Positions 1-11,100 of a DNA stretch of 64,000 nucleotides are shown in pieces; within the stretch, counting starts at the first letter, position 1; every line of letters begins with the position of its first letter. Source of the DNA: Hygrophila difformis (lineage: Eukaryota; Streptophyta; Magnoliopsida; Lamiales; Acanthaceae); contig JAOANR010000001.1 of assembly GCA_030278955.1 (NCBI GenBank), positions 37,893,708-37,957,707 on the forward strand, in the 5' to 3' direction. The position numbers and the translations under genes are program-made. Below the pieces are notes generated by a model. That model was not told the DNA's origin. It saw only the letters and a program-made list of their open reading frames with translations, and made no database searches.

Positions 1-559
1 TTGTTTGTTTTTGGCTGTTGCAATTCTGTACTTTATTTCATTGACAAGTCATATGATAACTAAAGTTCTGCTTCCGTGGATATCACCTCTTTGTGATGGG
101 GTTAGTTGATTTGTTTGCGAGTTTGATTCAGTGATGCATTATTAGATTGATAATCCCATAAAAATTAATGCCATCCTGGAAAAGAATGAGGTTTGTAACT
201 TTACTCAATGGTTTAACAAATTCATTTGGTCTATATTTTATCATTTTCTGTTATTCTTTTGCCAAAATATGTAAGCAGATGGTTGCATAGTTACATTTTC
301 CCCATAGCTTATTTGTATTGACTTCCGCTATGTGAATGTCAGATTCACTTGATAGCCATATTTTCCAGGGAGTTTTCCAATAGTGTGGTGTTTCAAGATT
401 CTGTCGACTGTCCCAAGACTATGAGTGCCCAAGCATCATCTGTTTGAACTTTGTATTTTTTAACATGATTTTTTGCATCACATCTCTGATTGCAGTTAAT
501 GGGGAAGAAATTGTAGTTAATGTTAGCTGAAAGTAATGCAAACTTTGGCTTAGTACTCT
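1..559. other. AT-rich region, no gene seen
   Basis: No ORF or recognisable domain is seen. The stretch could be flanking or 3' UTR sequence of a gene lying outside the window; nothing in it decides this. Confidence 0.4.
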
Positions 560-1075
560 ACATTTTTTTTTTTTAGGGGAAAAGTTTTATTCATTAGCAA
601 AAGCACTCTAAGAGCACTTAACAGTCACACTTCAGAGTTACATTAGCCAACAGTTCCATGGCCAAGGAAATTAATACTGCACAGGCAACGACTACAGGGA
701 GGCCTAAACAATCCGCCACAAATACTGAGCAACAGATACCAGGAATAATTAATACTGCAAAGACCACTTCATCCTAATCACCGCTGCACAACCATGTCTT
801 AGAGATTAATACTACCACGTCCACTGCATCCTTATCGGTGGTATAGCAATTGAAATCCAGCATGCATAGCCGACCACCCCCATCCTGCTCTCAATGTTAA
901 CACCAGTACAAATCAAATCACTTCCAATTTACCATTCCTGCTACGGCAATCAGCAGCAAACGAAACCTTACACCCACTAATACCATTCCTCTAATACACC
1001 CCCTCCCTGAGCTCCATGCCGCGCCCATTGTTCCACCATTACATTTCGTTCCCTAAGTACATGCACTACCTTGAT
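560..1075 (-). mobile_element. LINE 3' end with RNase H tail and poly(A)
   Basis: Read on the minus strand, about 1075-985 encodes VVHVLRERNVMVEQWARHGA and then reaches a stop. This resembles the C-terminal helix of the RNase H domain (RVT_3 type) that ends ORF2 of plant L1-like LINEs (pattern HVxREaNxvADxLAr), though the usual AD pair is replaced by VE. Downstream on the same strand are about 400 nt of non-coding sequence, an AATAAAA signal near 589 and an A-tract (T-run at 565-577 on +). A 5'-truncated LINE copy is the simplest reading. I found no target-site duplication. Confidence rests on the tail motif and poly(A) together. Confidence 0.55.
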
Positions 1076-2809
1076 TGTATAGTATTATTCTAATTAGTAT
1101 GTGGTGGATGATTGTGCTAATAAATCTTTTCTCACTCATGCAATCTATGATCCATGCATTACCAGTTATTGGGACTATCATTGTCTCTCCAAGTGGCTTG
1201 GCACTACATGCTCAATTGTTTAATACTTATTGTTTAATAATTAATATATATATTGAAAAAATGATGATTGGCTTTGGAAACCTAAAAATTTGAATTTAGT
1301 TGGAAATCTAGCAAAATTATATCTGCCTCTTCAACATGCTATATATACTTATTTTATAGGTCCTATAAAGTATCAGCTGATCAGTGATTGATACCAATCT
1401 AGAGAATTGTGCAACGGATACGATACAATAATATAATATTGATTTTTTTAAACTTCCTTCTTTTTTTGACAACTTCCTTCTTGATAAAGCAACTGATGAT
1501 TTGATGTAATATTACTTTATATAACTATGAGATTTTTAAATTTCTTTCATGTAGTACGTTTTCGAGAGATGGATAAGTCTAGCCTAAAAAAATTAAAAAA
1601 TGGATATTCAAAAAAAATAAAAATAAAAATATCTATATTCGAAAATTTAAATTTATTAGGAATCATAAAAATTTAAATTGTATAGTTTCTCATCATTATT
1701 ATATATGATTTCTAATTTTTTTTTGTTTGACTTGATAAATCTAATAAGATATTCAAAATGAAAAAAGAAATGTGCAGATTCCAAAAAATGAAAAATGACA
1801 TTAACTGCACATGCCTGAATTTAATTAATTGTTATGTATTTATTTAAAAACGGGGTCCACATTATTTTATAGCAGTTTTTGGTATAAGCTTTGCAAATGC
1901 ATGCATATATATAGAAGTAGTATTTAAATTGGAAGAGTTTATATGCATGGAAAAGCGGTACATGTTCTCTTGATTATAATATTTTTTTTGAAGAGTCTTG
2001 ATTATAATTAAATATATAGATGCAAATTATATTCTCTACGAGGAAAAATATCTATAATAACATATTTTTCAATGAATTTATAATATGCTTTCCCATGAGT
2101 ATTTGTTGATTATTTGATTCCATATTAAAACTAATATCACTATATCCCCTTTGTAATTTATGTTGGGCTCCCAAAAACATTTGCCTGACACATGAATTTT
2201 TTTTGAACGAATGAATCTGTCGTGAAAGCGAAACCAAACACATTCTTCACAGGCGGATCACTTTACACTCTTTTGGAATATATACTCTACTTAATTACTG
2301 CCTCACCACCCTTTATACTCTTATATAGGATCATATAATAACCATTTAGATTTAATTTTATCAGTGAGGTCCTCATTCACAATTCAACATCCGAAAATAT
2401 TATTATTACATAGATTAAAACATAATATAATTGTGTGTAGTGATATATATGAAAATTATAATGTTTCACGTGATGAAAAGATGAATGTCAAAAAAATGAA
2501 TCAATTCACCACGTTTCTTTCTTCATTTTGTATATGTATTTTATAGACTATAGTGACTTATTAAACATTCATTATTAAAAAAAAAAAAACTCGACATAAA
2601 CTGATATTTAGTTAAATGAAAAATAAATTTTTAATTTCTTATTTAATTTGGTTATTTTGTTTTGCTGTACTATTCATTTATGTAAGGAAATACTTTGATA
2701 TTTCATTTTTAATCAATGCAAATAATAATGAGATCATGGGGTGTTCAAGTGGCAATCATCTTAAATGAAATTGAAATTCCAATGAGATCAATAGGAGGGT
2801 TTGAAATTC
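1076..2809. other. AT-rich intergenic DNA
   Basis: Only short spurious ORFs (below 75 codons) occur and none resembles a protein family. No repeat boundaries could be fixed. Confidence 0.4.
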
Positions 2810-2990
2810 CAATAAGAAATTAAAATTTATGTAATATAATCTTTTAATAGTTTTATTTTTAATAACATACAATTTTATGATTATCTTTTCAATTATTTTT
2901 AACTTTGAAATAGTAAGGAGAATAGTACTATTTTTTATTTTATAATTTTTTTTAAAACTTTACATCCACACGATCGCGCGGGCGGGTACC
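2810..2990 (+). repeat. Helitron 3'-terminal-like segment, copy 1
   Basis: This segment is a direct repeat of 6105-6285. Both share ATGTAATATAATCTTTTA, AATAACATACAATTTT and ACTTTACATCCAC followed by a GC-rich partial dyad (CGATCGCGCGGGCGGG here). Plant Helitrons end in such a GC hairpin followed by CTRR. In this copy the terminal CTAG is missing and the minisatellite begins at once, so it is a relic or internal copy. Confidence 0.5.
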
Positions 2991-3424
2991 TTGGTTCCGA
3001 CGAAAGTGGAAAAAATGTCCTGGAGTGTGAAGCATTGACTGGCAGTACATTGGTTCCGACGAGAGTATGAAAAAATGTATTGCACGGTGAAGTATTAACT
3101 TGCAGTACATTGGTTACGACAGCAATGAGAAAAAATATCATGGGGTGAAGTCTTGACTAGCAAAACATTGGTTCTGACAATAATGGGAAATAATGTCTTC
3201 GAGGTCGAAGTATTGACTGACATTACATTGGTTCCGATACGAATGGGGAAAAATATCTTGGATGATGAAGTATTGACTCGCAGTACATTGGTTCCGACAA
3301 TAGTGTGAAAAAATGTCTTAGAGGGTGAAGTATTGACTGCATTACATCAGTTCCGATACGAATGGGAAAAAATATCCTGAGGGTGAAGTATTGACTGGCG
3401 GTACATTGGTTCCGACATTGGTCT
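2991..3424 (+). repeat. ~59-bp minisatellite, about 8 units
   Basis: The recurring pieces are ACATTGGTTCCGACAA, GTGGGAAAAAATGTCTTGG and GGTGAAGTATTGACTGGCAG. The TTCCGA core (or TTACGA, TTCTGA) recurs at about 2994, 3053, 3113, 3172, 3232, 3291, 3351 and 3409, a period of 59-60 bp. The same unit reappears at 4608-4690, 5063-5250 and 5625-5875, each time just upstream of a PIF1-helicase fragment. Short minus-strand ORFs across it are by-products of the repeat. Confidence 0.85.
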
Positions 3425-4600
3425 TGGTCTTTGTAATTTCATTATTGACTTTTTTTATCGTTTATTAGTCTGCAATATTTAAATTATTTGTATAATGTGG
3501 CGTAACATTATGTAATCTGTTTAAAATTTATATTTTGAATTAATATATAAGTTATTATGCTTTATATATTCTTATTATTTTTAATAGATTTTTTTTATAT
3601 GTGGAATGTTCTAAGAGAAATTCTTTTATATATCTATTGCATTATATTACTCATCTGCGTTAAAATGGTAGAAATTCATAACACTATTTTATTCAATCCA
3701 TTAAGTTAACTATTAGTTACTTCAGTCCATTAAAGGCCTAGGACGCATTTGATATATTGACAATTGATTTAGATATATATCATTTTCCGATGTCACTATG
3801 ACATTAAAAACTAATGTATGTGAAGAAAAGAACCTATTCTAAGATCATCAAAAAAAAATATTTCAATTATTTACATCTCATACTATATTCTAATAAAAAT
3901 AAATAAATACAATGTACATGGAGCACTATTAGTTTATTATAGGATTAAAATAATCTAGGTGTATAAGTTATGTTAGAGGATTATTGATAATAATTATAAT
4001 AATCAATAAATATTAAAATATGTATTTTTTTGGGTTTTATGTAACACCAGCGTATATTATTAACTTATACAATATTCAAATTCAAAAAGAAATTCAATTA
4101 TCTTCCTCGGCTCTTTTAGGGTTTATTTTAAATTTTATAAACTATTAAGACCAAAAGAAATATAAATATTTATTCAAATTCTCATACATTTCAAAATAAT
4201 AGATCAAATATTGTCTAAAATATAGTTTACTACTAATCAATTATGCATTTTTGTGATTTAATGATGCAAATTATATAGGTTAATGATATAAAGTTATATT
4301 TTCATTAAAGTATAGTATTATTAAAATTATAATGAAAAGAATAATATGGAGCGTTGTCCTTTAATATATTTGTATGGGATTATAATATTTTATACATGAT
4401 TTTTTTTTCTTTAGGTGAGTTTCTTTAATATCTTTTCTAATTCTACTACAACTATTCATCTATTCCCATATTATGCGTGGTGATTTTTTATATTAAATTT
4501 ATTTTTATTTTAATAACCCTTATATTAAAAAATAGATTAATTATAAATTTATTCAGAGGCAAATTAAGCACACTCAACTGATAAGAAGAAAGAGCCCTTT
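3425..4600. other. AT-rich Helitron-internal DNA
   Basis: Very AT-rich, without ORFs or recognisable domains. It separates the first minisatellite array from the first helicase fragment, and probably belongs to the same Helitron complex because both flanks do. Confidence 0.35.
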
Positions 4601-4607
4601 ATCATGG

Positions 4608-4913
4608 TGGGTGAAGTATTGACTCACAGTATATTGCTTCCGACAAGAATGGGAAAAATGTCTTGGAGGTGAAGTACTGACTCACGAAAGCAGTGGAGAT
4701 AGAGTGTTTATTCCACGAATGACTTTGACCTCATCTGATCATAAAATACTGTTTAAATTTTTAAGACGTCAGTTTCCACTAATTGTTTGCTATGCTATGA
4801 CTATTAACAAGAGCCAACGTCAATCTCTAGAGAATGTTGGAGTATTCCTGAAGGATCCAATTTTTAGAAAAGGCAAGTTATATATGATTGCATCACGTAT
4901 AATAAGGCGTTGA
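4608..4913 (+). pseudogene. PIF1/Helitron helicase C-terminal fragment 1
   Basis: One minisatellite unit leads into an open stretch from 4692 encoding RVFIPRMTLTSSDHK, then FPLIVCYAMTINKSQRQSLENVGVFLKDP and LYMIASRIIRR. This matches the C-terminal segment of PIF1-family helicases in Helitron Rep/Hel proteins, including the late helicase motifs (AMTINKSQGQS, LYVAxSRV). Only about 70 residues remain; the Rep domain and Walker motifs are absent. The copies at 5254, 5878 and 6480 share this segment. It is a non-functional relic. Confidence 0.75.
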
Positions 4914-5062
4914 GGTAAATGGTGAATTTTGTTATATGAGATATTATTGGGCCTCTGCACCTATTTTGAGAAATCCCTTTGTTTCTGTTATGTTGTCGTG
5001 TTTCATAATTTTTCCTGATGATCTATGGCAAAGTGTTAGCAGTACATGTCTAATGATAGAGT

Positions 5063-5475
5063 ACTGGAGGGTGAAGTATTGGCTCGCGAAAAAATGGGAA
5101 AAAATGTCATAGAGGGTAAAGCATTGATTGACAGTACATTGGTTCCGACAAGAGTGGATAAATGTCATGGAGGGTGAAGTATTAACTGTCGTACGTTGGC
5201 TCCGACAAGAATTGGAAAAAATGTCCTGGGGTGAAGAATTGACTCGCAAAAGCAGTGGAGATTGAGTGATTATTCCATGAATGAGTTTGACCTCATCTGA
5301 TCATAGAATACCGCTGAAATTTTCAAGACGTCAGTTTCCACTAATTGTTTATTATACAATGACTATCAACAAGAGCCAATGTCAATCTCTAAAGCATGCT
5401 GAAGTGTTTATGAATGATCCAATTTTTAGACACAGTCAGATATATATTGCTACATCACGTGTAATAAGATATTAG
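5063..5475 (+). pseudogene. Minisatellite + helicase fragment 2
   Basis: About three minisatellite units (5063-5250) are followed at 5254 by a second copy of the PIF1 C-terminal segment: MSLTSSDHRIPLKF, FPLIVYYTMTINKSQ, LKHAEVFMNDPIF and IYIATSRVIRY, then a stop. The fragment starts 562 bp after fragment 1, so minisatellite and helicase segment were amplified together as a compound unit of about 560-620 bp. Substitutions such as HAEVF mark decay. Confidence 0.7.
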
Positions 5476-5624
5476 GATAAAGGGTGAATTGTGTTATATG
5501 AGATACATTGGCCCTCTACATCTATTTTGAGAAATCCCTTTATTTCTGTTCAGCAGTCATGTTTCATAACTTATCCTGGTGATCTTTGGAAAAGTGTTGG
5601 TAGTACAGAACTAATAATAGAGTA

Positions 5625-6060
5625 TTGGAGGGTGAATGATTGACTTGCAAAAAAATGGGAAAAAATATCTTGAGGGGTGAAATATTGACTGACAGTACAT
5701 TGGTTCCGACAATAGTGTGAAAAATATCATGTATGTTGAAGTATTGACTGGCATTACATTGCTTCCCACAAGAATGAGAAAACATGTCCTTGAGGTGAAG
5801 TATTGACTGGCAGTACATTGGTTCCGACAATAATCAGAAAAATGTCCCTCGGGGTGAAGTATTGACTCGAGAAAGTAGTGGACAAAGAGTGTTTATTCCA
5901 CGAATGAGTTTGACCTCATCTGATCATAGAATACCGCTTAAATTTTCAAGACATCAATTTTCACTAATTATTTGTTATGTTATGACTATCAACAAGAGTC
6001 AAAGGTCAATGTCTAAAGCATGTTGAAGTGTTCCTGAAGATCCAGTTTTTAGATTTAGTC
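5625..6060 (+). pseudogene. Minisatellite + helicase fragment 3, broken
   Basis: Four minisatellite units (5625-5875) precede a third copy starting at 5878: RVFIPRMSLTSSDHR, FSLIICYVMTINKSQ. The frame breaks near 6000, where the sequence after the KSQ codons carries an extra base relative to the other copies, so no long ORF survives. It starts 624 bp after fragment 2. The sequence then leaves the helicase homology and enters the second Helitron-terminus-like segment. Confidence 0.65.
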
Positions 6061-6104
6061 CTGCATATAATGTTAAAATCTTATAGTAAATGCCCCAAAA
6101 ATAA

Positions 6105-6290
6105 TTAAGAATAACAAATTGAAGTTCATGTAATATAATCTTTTAGTTTTATTTTTAATAACATACAATTTTGTGCTTTTTTTTTATCTTTAACTTCGAA
6201 GTAGTGAAGAGAATAATATTTTTATTGTCTATTTTATATATATTTTTTTAGACTTTACATCCACGCGTATCGCGCGGACGGGTGTATTAG
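6105..6290 (+). repeat. Helitron 3'-terminal-like segment, copy 2
   Basis: Direct repeat of 2810-2990. It ends in the near-dyad CCACGCGTATCGCGCGGA and GGGTGTATTAG. TTAG in the place of CTAG suggests a decayed Helitron 3' end. Together with the terminus at 7470 this implies at least two related Helitrons stacked in the same orientation. Confidence 0.5.
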
Positions 6291-6327
6291 AACAAAATTG
6301 GTAATTATTTTAAATTTACATGACGTA

Positions 6328-6328
<1 letters not shown>

Positions 6329-6371
<43 letters not shown>

Positions 6372-6382
6372 TATTATTATTA
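6329..6382. repeat. (TAA)n microsatellite
   Basis: About 14 TAA/ATA units followed by TTATTATTATTA, so the tract can fold back on itself. It lies between a Helitron-end-like segment and the last helicase fragment. Confidence 0.9.
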
Positions 6383-6454
6383 TATTTATATATAAATTTA
6401 TATTATATGTTTTTAAAATTTACATCCTGCGGTACTGGAAAGAGTGTACTGGAA

Positions 6455-6800
6455 GGTGGAGTATTGAATGGTGAACATAGTGGAGAGAGTGTTGATTCCT
6501 CGAATGAGTCTGACGTCCTCCGATCATAGGATACCGTTTAAATTTGTAAGATGCCAATTTTCATTAATTGTTTGTTATGCTATGACCATCAACAAGAGTC
6601 AAAGTCAGTTTCTAGAGCATGTTGGCGTTTTCTTAAAGGATCCAGTTTTTACTTATAGACAGCTCTACGTTGCTGCTTCGCATGTTGTGAGGCGTTCCGG
6701 ATTGAATTTTTGCTGCCGAAGAATGATAATCCTGATGGAAGTAATCTGACATTGAATGTTGTGTATAGAGAAGTTTTGCAAAAGATTTCAACATTTTTTT
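6455..6800 (+). pseudogene. Helitron helicase C-terminal end (fragment 4)
   Basis: The most complete copy. From 6480 it encodes RVLIPRMSLTSSDHRIPFKF, then FSLIVCYAMTINKSQSQ, EHVGVFLKDPVFTYRQ and LYVAASHVVRRSGLNF. After a frame change near 6710 it continues as LLPKNDNPDGSNLTLN and VVYREVLQKI and ends. The last part matches the extreme C-terminus of plant Helitron helicases. The true Helitron end follows about 670 bp downstream, the expected distance for a 3' UTR and terminus, which supports this being the native 3' end of the element's helicase gene. Confidence 0.75.
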
Positions 6801-7044
6801 ATCTTAAAATATGTCTGATATAATTTTTTTTATCATTTCAGTTAACAATATGTCATTTGTTTATATTGCGCAACATTTCATTTGTTTTTTATCTCAAAAT
6901 TTAATAATCTAATATATTTTATTTTTATTATACGATCAGTCAATAGTAATCTTTTTATATTGAATACAATATAAATGTCTTATTACAATAATTTACCTAT
7001 TCGAGTTAAACTTCAACTATATATACAGATATTATGCGAAGAAT

Positions 7045-7205
7045 AAGTATTATTACTTAGAGGACCAAAGGCGAATATTGTATTTAAACTTGATATACAC
7101 TACTATTATTACTTAGAGGATTAAAGGTGCATATTGTATTTAAACTTGATATACATTACTATTATTACTTAGAGGACCAAAGGTGCAAATTGTATTTAAA
7201 ATTTG
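7045..7205. repeat. 56-bp tandem repeat, three units
   Basis: TATTACTTAGAGGACCAAAG starts units at about 7051, 7107 and 7163, with ATTGTATTTAAACTTGATAT in the first two. The array lies in the 3' non-coding part of the Helitron. Confidence 0.8.
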
Positions 7206-7441
7206 TTAAAATTGAAATAATAAATCAAATTCTTTTAGGATTGTCATATTTTTGAGAAGTAAGCACAATTTATATTTTTTTTTTTGTCAAATTAACAGTT
7301 GTCAGATTGAAGAAATCCACGAATATTGTGTTGTTTACCCAAAAATATAATTTATATAATTAGTGTATGAGCTCATAATAATATTTATTACGTAGTATTT
7401 TTTATATTATCATATAAATATATTGCCCTGAACTGCACATT

Positions 7442-7470
7442 CCCGCGGGTACCGCGGGTGGTTTGGCTAG
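7442..7470 (+). mobile_element. Helitron 3' terminus (hairpin + CTAG)
   Basis: A perfect 7-bp stem, CCCGCGG-GTA-CCGCGGG (7442-7458), is followed 8 nt later by CTAG (7467-7470) and then T. Plant Helitrons end in a GC-rich hairpin about 10 nt upstream of CTRR and insert between A and T. The orientation agrees with the + strand helicase remains upstream. I could not place the matching 5' TC end. Confidence 0.85.
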
Positions 7471-8800
7471 TATATATAAAAGTAATATAGTCAAGTTTCC
7501 CCCCACTTCCTCACCCCCCTTTTTCAACAATCATATTTAATTCATCCAACAATGTTTAATCCTAAAATTTTAATATTATATATTGAAATATCCATAAATA
7601 TATATTAATATCCAATATTAATCAATATACGTTTAATATAATTCTTTTATCAATATTCATCAATATCCTAACAAATTCTTAATAAAATATTATAATATCT
7701 TTAACTAATTTAAACTATTAATTATATATTTTTAGAAGATCACGTCAAATTTGATTCTATTCATCCAATATTTGCATATATATCTCCATCAAACCTCCTC
7801 CTATTTCTCTATAAATATTCCATTCATTTATTTAATATCATGGTTGTCTTGAAATTCTCATCACCTAACATTTTATTTCTTCATTCTTTGTTTATGTCTT
7901 CTCAACATTGATTTTATATTTAAAACAATGTCTTTTGTTTCTTCTTCTCATGTATTACAATGTTCCACACCCCAATATTTTCCTATATTTCTTTTGTTGC
8001 AGGTTAATTTTTCTCATATTACAATATATTCTTCGTCTTGCTATTCATGTAAGATTTTTTTACTCAAACGTGAATATTAGTGGGGTTTTTTTGTTTTTTC
8101 TAATGTACTATTAAACATATATTTCTAATGGTTTTCCAATGACTTTTACAAGATTACATGTTGTAATTCAAGATTGCAATTAAGTCATACTCTACAAATT
8201 ATTTTTATGATTCTCCTTTGTATACTACTCAAAATCTTTGTATATCATGAATCTATTTTATGTTGATTTTTTTATTGTTTGTTTTTTTTCTCTTTATTCA
8301 AAATTTGAAAAAAAAACTGAAGAGAATAAATTTGGAGATATTTCCACTTTATTTTTTATTGATGTATTTTTTCCATTTAGTTAATAGATTATTCCCTTTT
8401 TGACATCTTTCCTTTTGGATACATTTTTTTTTACATATTTTTTATTTTATTTAAGTTCACTATAAAGTAGAAAACAATCATTATTTAATTGAATTCAGAA
8501 AAATTGGGAATAATCTAATAAATTGGATAGGGAATGATTTAAATTAGTTGTTTATTTTTTCCCAACTTTTTATTTAGCATAGTGATTTGTTATTATTTTA
8601 GAAGATCTCAATCTAATTTTGAATGGTTGATATATATATATATATAAGGTGGATACCGATCCTATATTTTTAAGAAATTATTAATTAATATAAACGGTAT
8701 AATAACACTACATAAATTAAAAAGATTTACTATGATATACATCTTTTAACTTCGTCTAATTGAATAAATATAGTACTATATATTTGTATAATATGTATAC
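7471..8800. other. AT-rich intergenic DNA
   Basis: No convincing gene. A CTATAAATA box at about 7809 precedes a 68-codon, Phe/Leu-rich ORF (7908-8114) that resembles no family. Base composition alone gives such ORFs in T-rich DNA, so I do not call it coding. A (TA)n run lies near 8632-8645. Confidence 0.35.
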
Positions 8801-8807
8801 TTATAAT

Positions 8808-9288
8808 TAGGGGTGAAAGGGGTACGGTCAATATCAGACCGATCAGATACTGTATCCGATTATATTCGAATCCGAATCTGTATCCAACTATCCAGCCAAA
8901 TATTTCAATAGTCGCATCCAAATTTGAATCTGTAATTTAATATATGCATTCGTATTTGTATCCAAAAATATCTGACCTTATCCAAAAACTGATAGGATAT
9001 TATCCAGACTTTAAATATAGATATCCGAATATATTAATATATTATTATTTATTAATTAAAAATTATCAATAATTATAAAAAAATATAAAATTATTACTCC
9101 TATATAATTATTAAATTTTCAAAAAAGATTAAAAATTATCCGATAATCTGTATCCAATTAAATCTATAGCCGACATGTATTTGTATCCGGCATATCTATA
9201 TCCGATCCGAATCCGAGAAAAAAAATGTGGGATAATATATATTCGTATCCAATACTATCTGATCATATCCATACCGTTTTCATCCCTA
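8808..9288. mobile_element. Non-autonomous hAT element, 481 bp
   Basis: It starts TAGGGGTGAAA and ends TTTTCATCCCTA. The flanking 8 bp are CTTATAAT (8800-8807) and CATATAAT (9289-9296), which agree at 7 of 8 positions, as expected for an old hAT target-site duplication. The interior is non-coding and rich in subterminal ATCCGAAT-type repeats in both orientations. Confidence 0.85.
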
Positions 9289-9302
9289 CATATAATATAA
9301 TA

Positions 9303-9478
9303 CTCCCTTCATTTCAAAATAAGTGTAACATAAGGAAATGACCCGAGATTCAATGCAAGGAATACAAGTGTTTTTGTGGAAGTTTTATACCCTTAAAAGC
9401 ATTTATATATGGTAATGTAACATTTATTATGAAACACCCAAAAAAAGAAAGTGTAACACTTCAAAAAAATGGAGGAAG
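9303..9478. mobile_element. Stowaway-like MITE, 176 bp
   Basis: Terminal repeats CTCCCTTCATTT and AAATGGAGGAAG are flanked by TA on both sides, the mariner/Stowaway signature. It lies 14 bp from the hAT element. Confidence 0.8.
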
Positions 9479-9639
9479 TATAATATAGTATAATATGATA
9501 ATTATATATTCAGGACTAGATTTGCATTAGTCACTCCATATGTATGTGAACAATGTTCTAAAATTATTAACATATTTTGTGGGAAGCTGACGCCAAATAA
9601 CAAATTGAAAAGAAAATAAAGGGAAAAAAGAGCAACAAA

Positions 9640-9925
9640 AAGAGGTGTCCAAAAGCAGAAAGGAAAAAAAGAGCTAACACTTTGGCTCTTGGGAACCATT
9701 CCCCCGGAAGAATCCGCCGCTAACACCCTGTGCGTGAAGTCTGGGGGAATGTCCAAGTAGTGTAGAATTCTTCTAAAGATGCACCACATTTTGCTAGACA
9801 ATCCGCGACCATTTTACACTTGCAAAGTACATGATGAACTGAACATCGGTCAAAGACGTCTCGCCAGGTGCGGGAGGCATGCCATTGGTCGAGTAGTCCA
9901 GTAGCATTATTAGTGTAATATATAA
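9640..9925 (-). mobile_element. LINE RNase H tail fragment
   Basis: On the minus strand from about 9858 the sequence encodes SVHHVLCKCKMVADCLAKCG then ASLEEFYTTW, and after a one-base frame change in a C-run near 9749 PPDFTHRVLAADSSGG. This is the RNase H C-terminus and tail of plant LINE ORF2 (HHVxRExNxvADxLAK). The flanking sequence shows no complete element, so it is a decayed 3' fragment. Confidence 0.7.
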
Positions 9926-10114
9926 TAATAAATTAACATATAAAATATAAAATGGAGTTAAAATTATATCTCATAAATTATAAATTTAAAAATGTAAAAT
10001 CAAATATATTACATAATTCGTTTTTGGGTTATATTTTGTATTTCTTTCTCTTGATTATCCTTTTTTTCATTTTCTCTTTTAGCTAGCCTTCATGGCTCTG
10101 TACCCAAAAAAATA

Positions 10115-10374
10115 CTACCTCCGTTCCTTTTTAAATGTAACATTTTGACTTTTGTCACTGTTCATTGAGTAACTTTGACTCGACTTTTTAATACAATTAT
10201 ATAAGATAAAATATAATCAAATGAGATCTTGTTGGATTCGTCTAATCGCATAGATTTAGAATATAAAATTTTCATAATTTTTACTTGTATGGAATTTGAG
10301 TTATTACGGATTAACAATGTGTATTGGATTGCGTGAAATGTGGGTCCGTGGCATTTATTTAGGAACGGAGGAAG
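10115..10374. mobile_element. Stowaway MITE, 260 bp
   Basis: CTACCTCCGTTCC at the left and GGAACGGAGGAAG at the right are near-perfect inverted repeats, with TA duplicated at 10113-10114 and 10375-10376. Internal blocks (GTGAGATCTTGTTAGATTCG-like) recur in the MITEs at 14435, 23877 and 27147, so all belong to one family. Confidence 0.9.
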
Positions 10375-10452
10375 TATATTACATAATTCGTATCAGGCAA
10401 AAATGTATTAATATAAGTTAAATAATGTAAAATCAAATTGATTATAGGCTAA

Positions 10453-10840
10453 GAGGATGTTTGGATGCGCGTTTTAAAAAGTGCTGCAACATTTAGAAAA
10501 TGATAATCAGATAATTGTTGTAACAAAACATGTTGTAGAAAATTAAGTGTTTGGATGAGCTTATGTTGTTTCAAATCGCAATAATCAGATAATCATGAAA
10601 AAGTGTTTGGATTTGTATTTTTCATTACCTCAAAAGGCAATAATATGGTAAAATATATTTTTGGCTACACGCAATTTTCTTGCAGCACCAAAGTGAGGCT
10701 GCAAGAAAATAGTGTTTTCATTCCCTCAAAAGGCAAATAATAGATGATTGGAAGTTAGTACAAAAACAGAATTAACTGATTATTTGCGTTTTGCAAACGC
10801 AATAATCAGATAATTCCGCCCAAAATGCACAAACAAACGC
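10453..10840. mobile_element. Tourist/PIF-like MITE, 388 bp
   Basis: The ends GATGTTTGGATGCGCGTTTT and CAAAATGCACAAACAAACGC are imperfect inverted repeats flanked by TAA (10450-10452 and 10841-10843), the PIF/Harbinger target duplication. The interior contains AATAATCAGATAAT repeats and a hairpin with arms TTTTCTTGCAGC and GCTGCAAGAAAA. Confidence 0.6.
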
Positions 10841-10964
10841 TAAATCAATAAAACAACAATATTAGGAAAATAACTTAATTGACAAAGTTGCTAAACCACT
10901 TTGTCACATTTTTTCTCAATAATGTGGTCAGAAAATTAGCATGAAGAACAAAGGGAATGGATAG

Positions 10965-11100
10965 GGGACCGGATGAGAATTCGAACCCCTCAACCTAAAG
11001 GTTGGGAGTTGGGGTAGTTACCACATGATTAAGTATATTGGCTCGAACCCGAGACCTTGCTTAAGCGACTAGAGCCCCATCCACTCAAGCTAACTGCTTT
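10965..11100 (-). mobile_element. SINE head with tRNA-like promoter
   Basis: On the minus strand the sequence reads TTAGCTTGAGTGGATGGGGC then TCTCGGGTTCGAGCCAATAT. This gives a pol III box A (TAGCTTGAGTGG) and box B (GGTTCGAGCC) at tRNA spacing. The same head recurs at 13404-13465 and 43395-43460, so it belongs to a dispersed tRNA-derived SINE family. The body here differs from the other copies and no poly(A) is seen. Confidence 0.6.

Noticed and set aside
1855..2250. Short ORF at 2052-2243 (minus) and similar 60-70-codon ORFs in AT-rich DNA
   Set aside because: No family resemblance, no splice or promoter context; expected by chance in this amount of sequence.
2991..3424. CRISPR-like array
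   Set aside because: The period of ~59 bp is contiguous with no unique spacers, and the sequence is eukaryotic; it is a minisatellite.
7908..8114. Small membrane protein gene after CTATAAATA at 7809
   Set aside because: Phe/Leu-rich translation is what T-rich DNA gives; no homology and no supporting splice or 3' signals.
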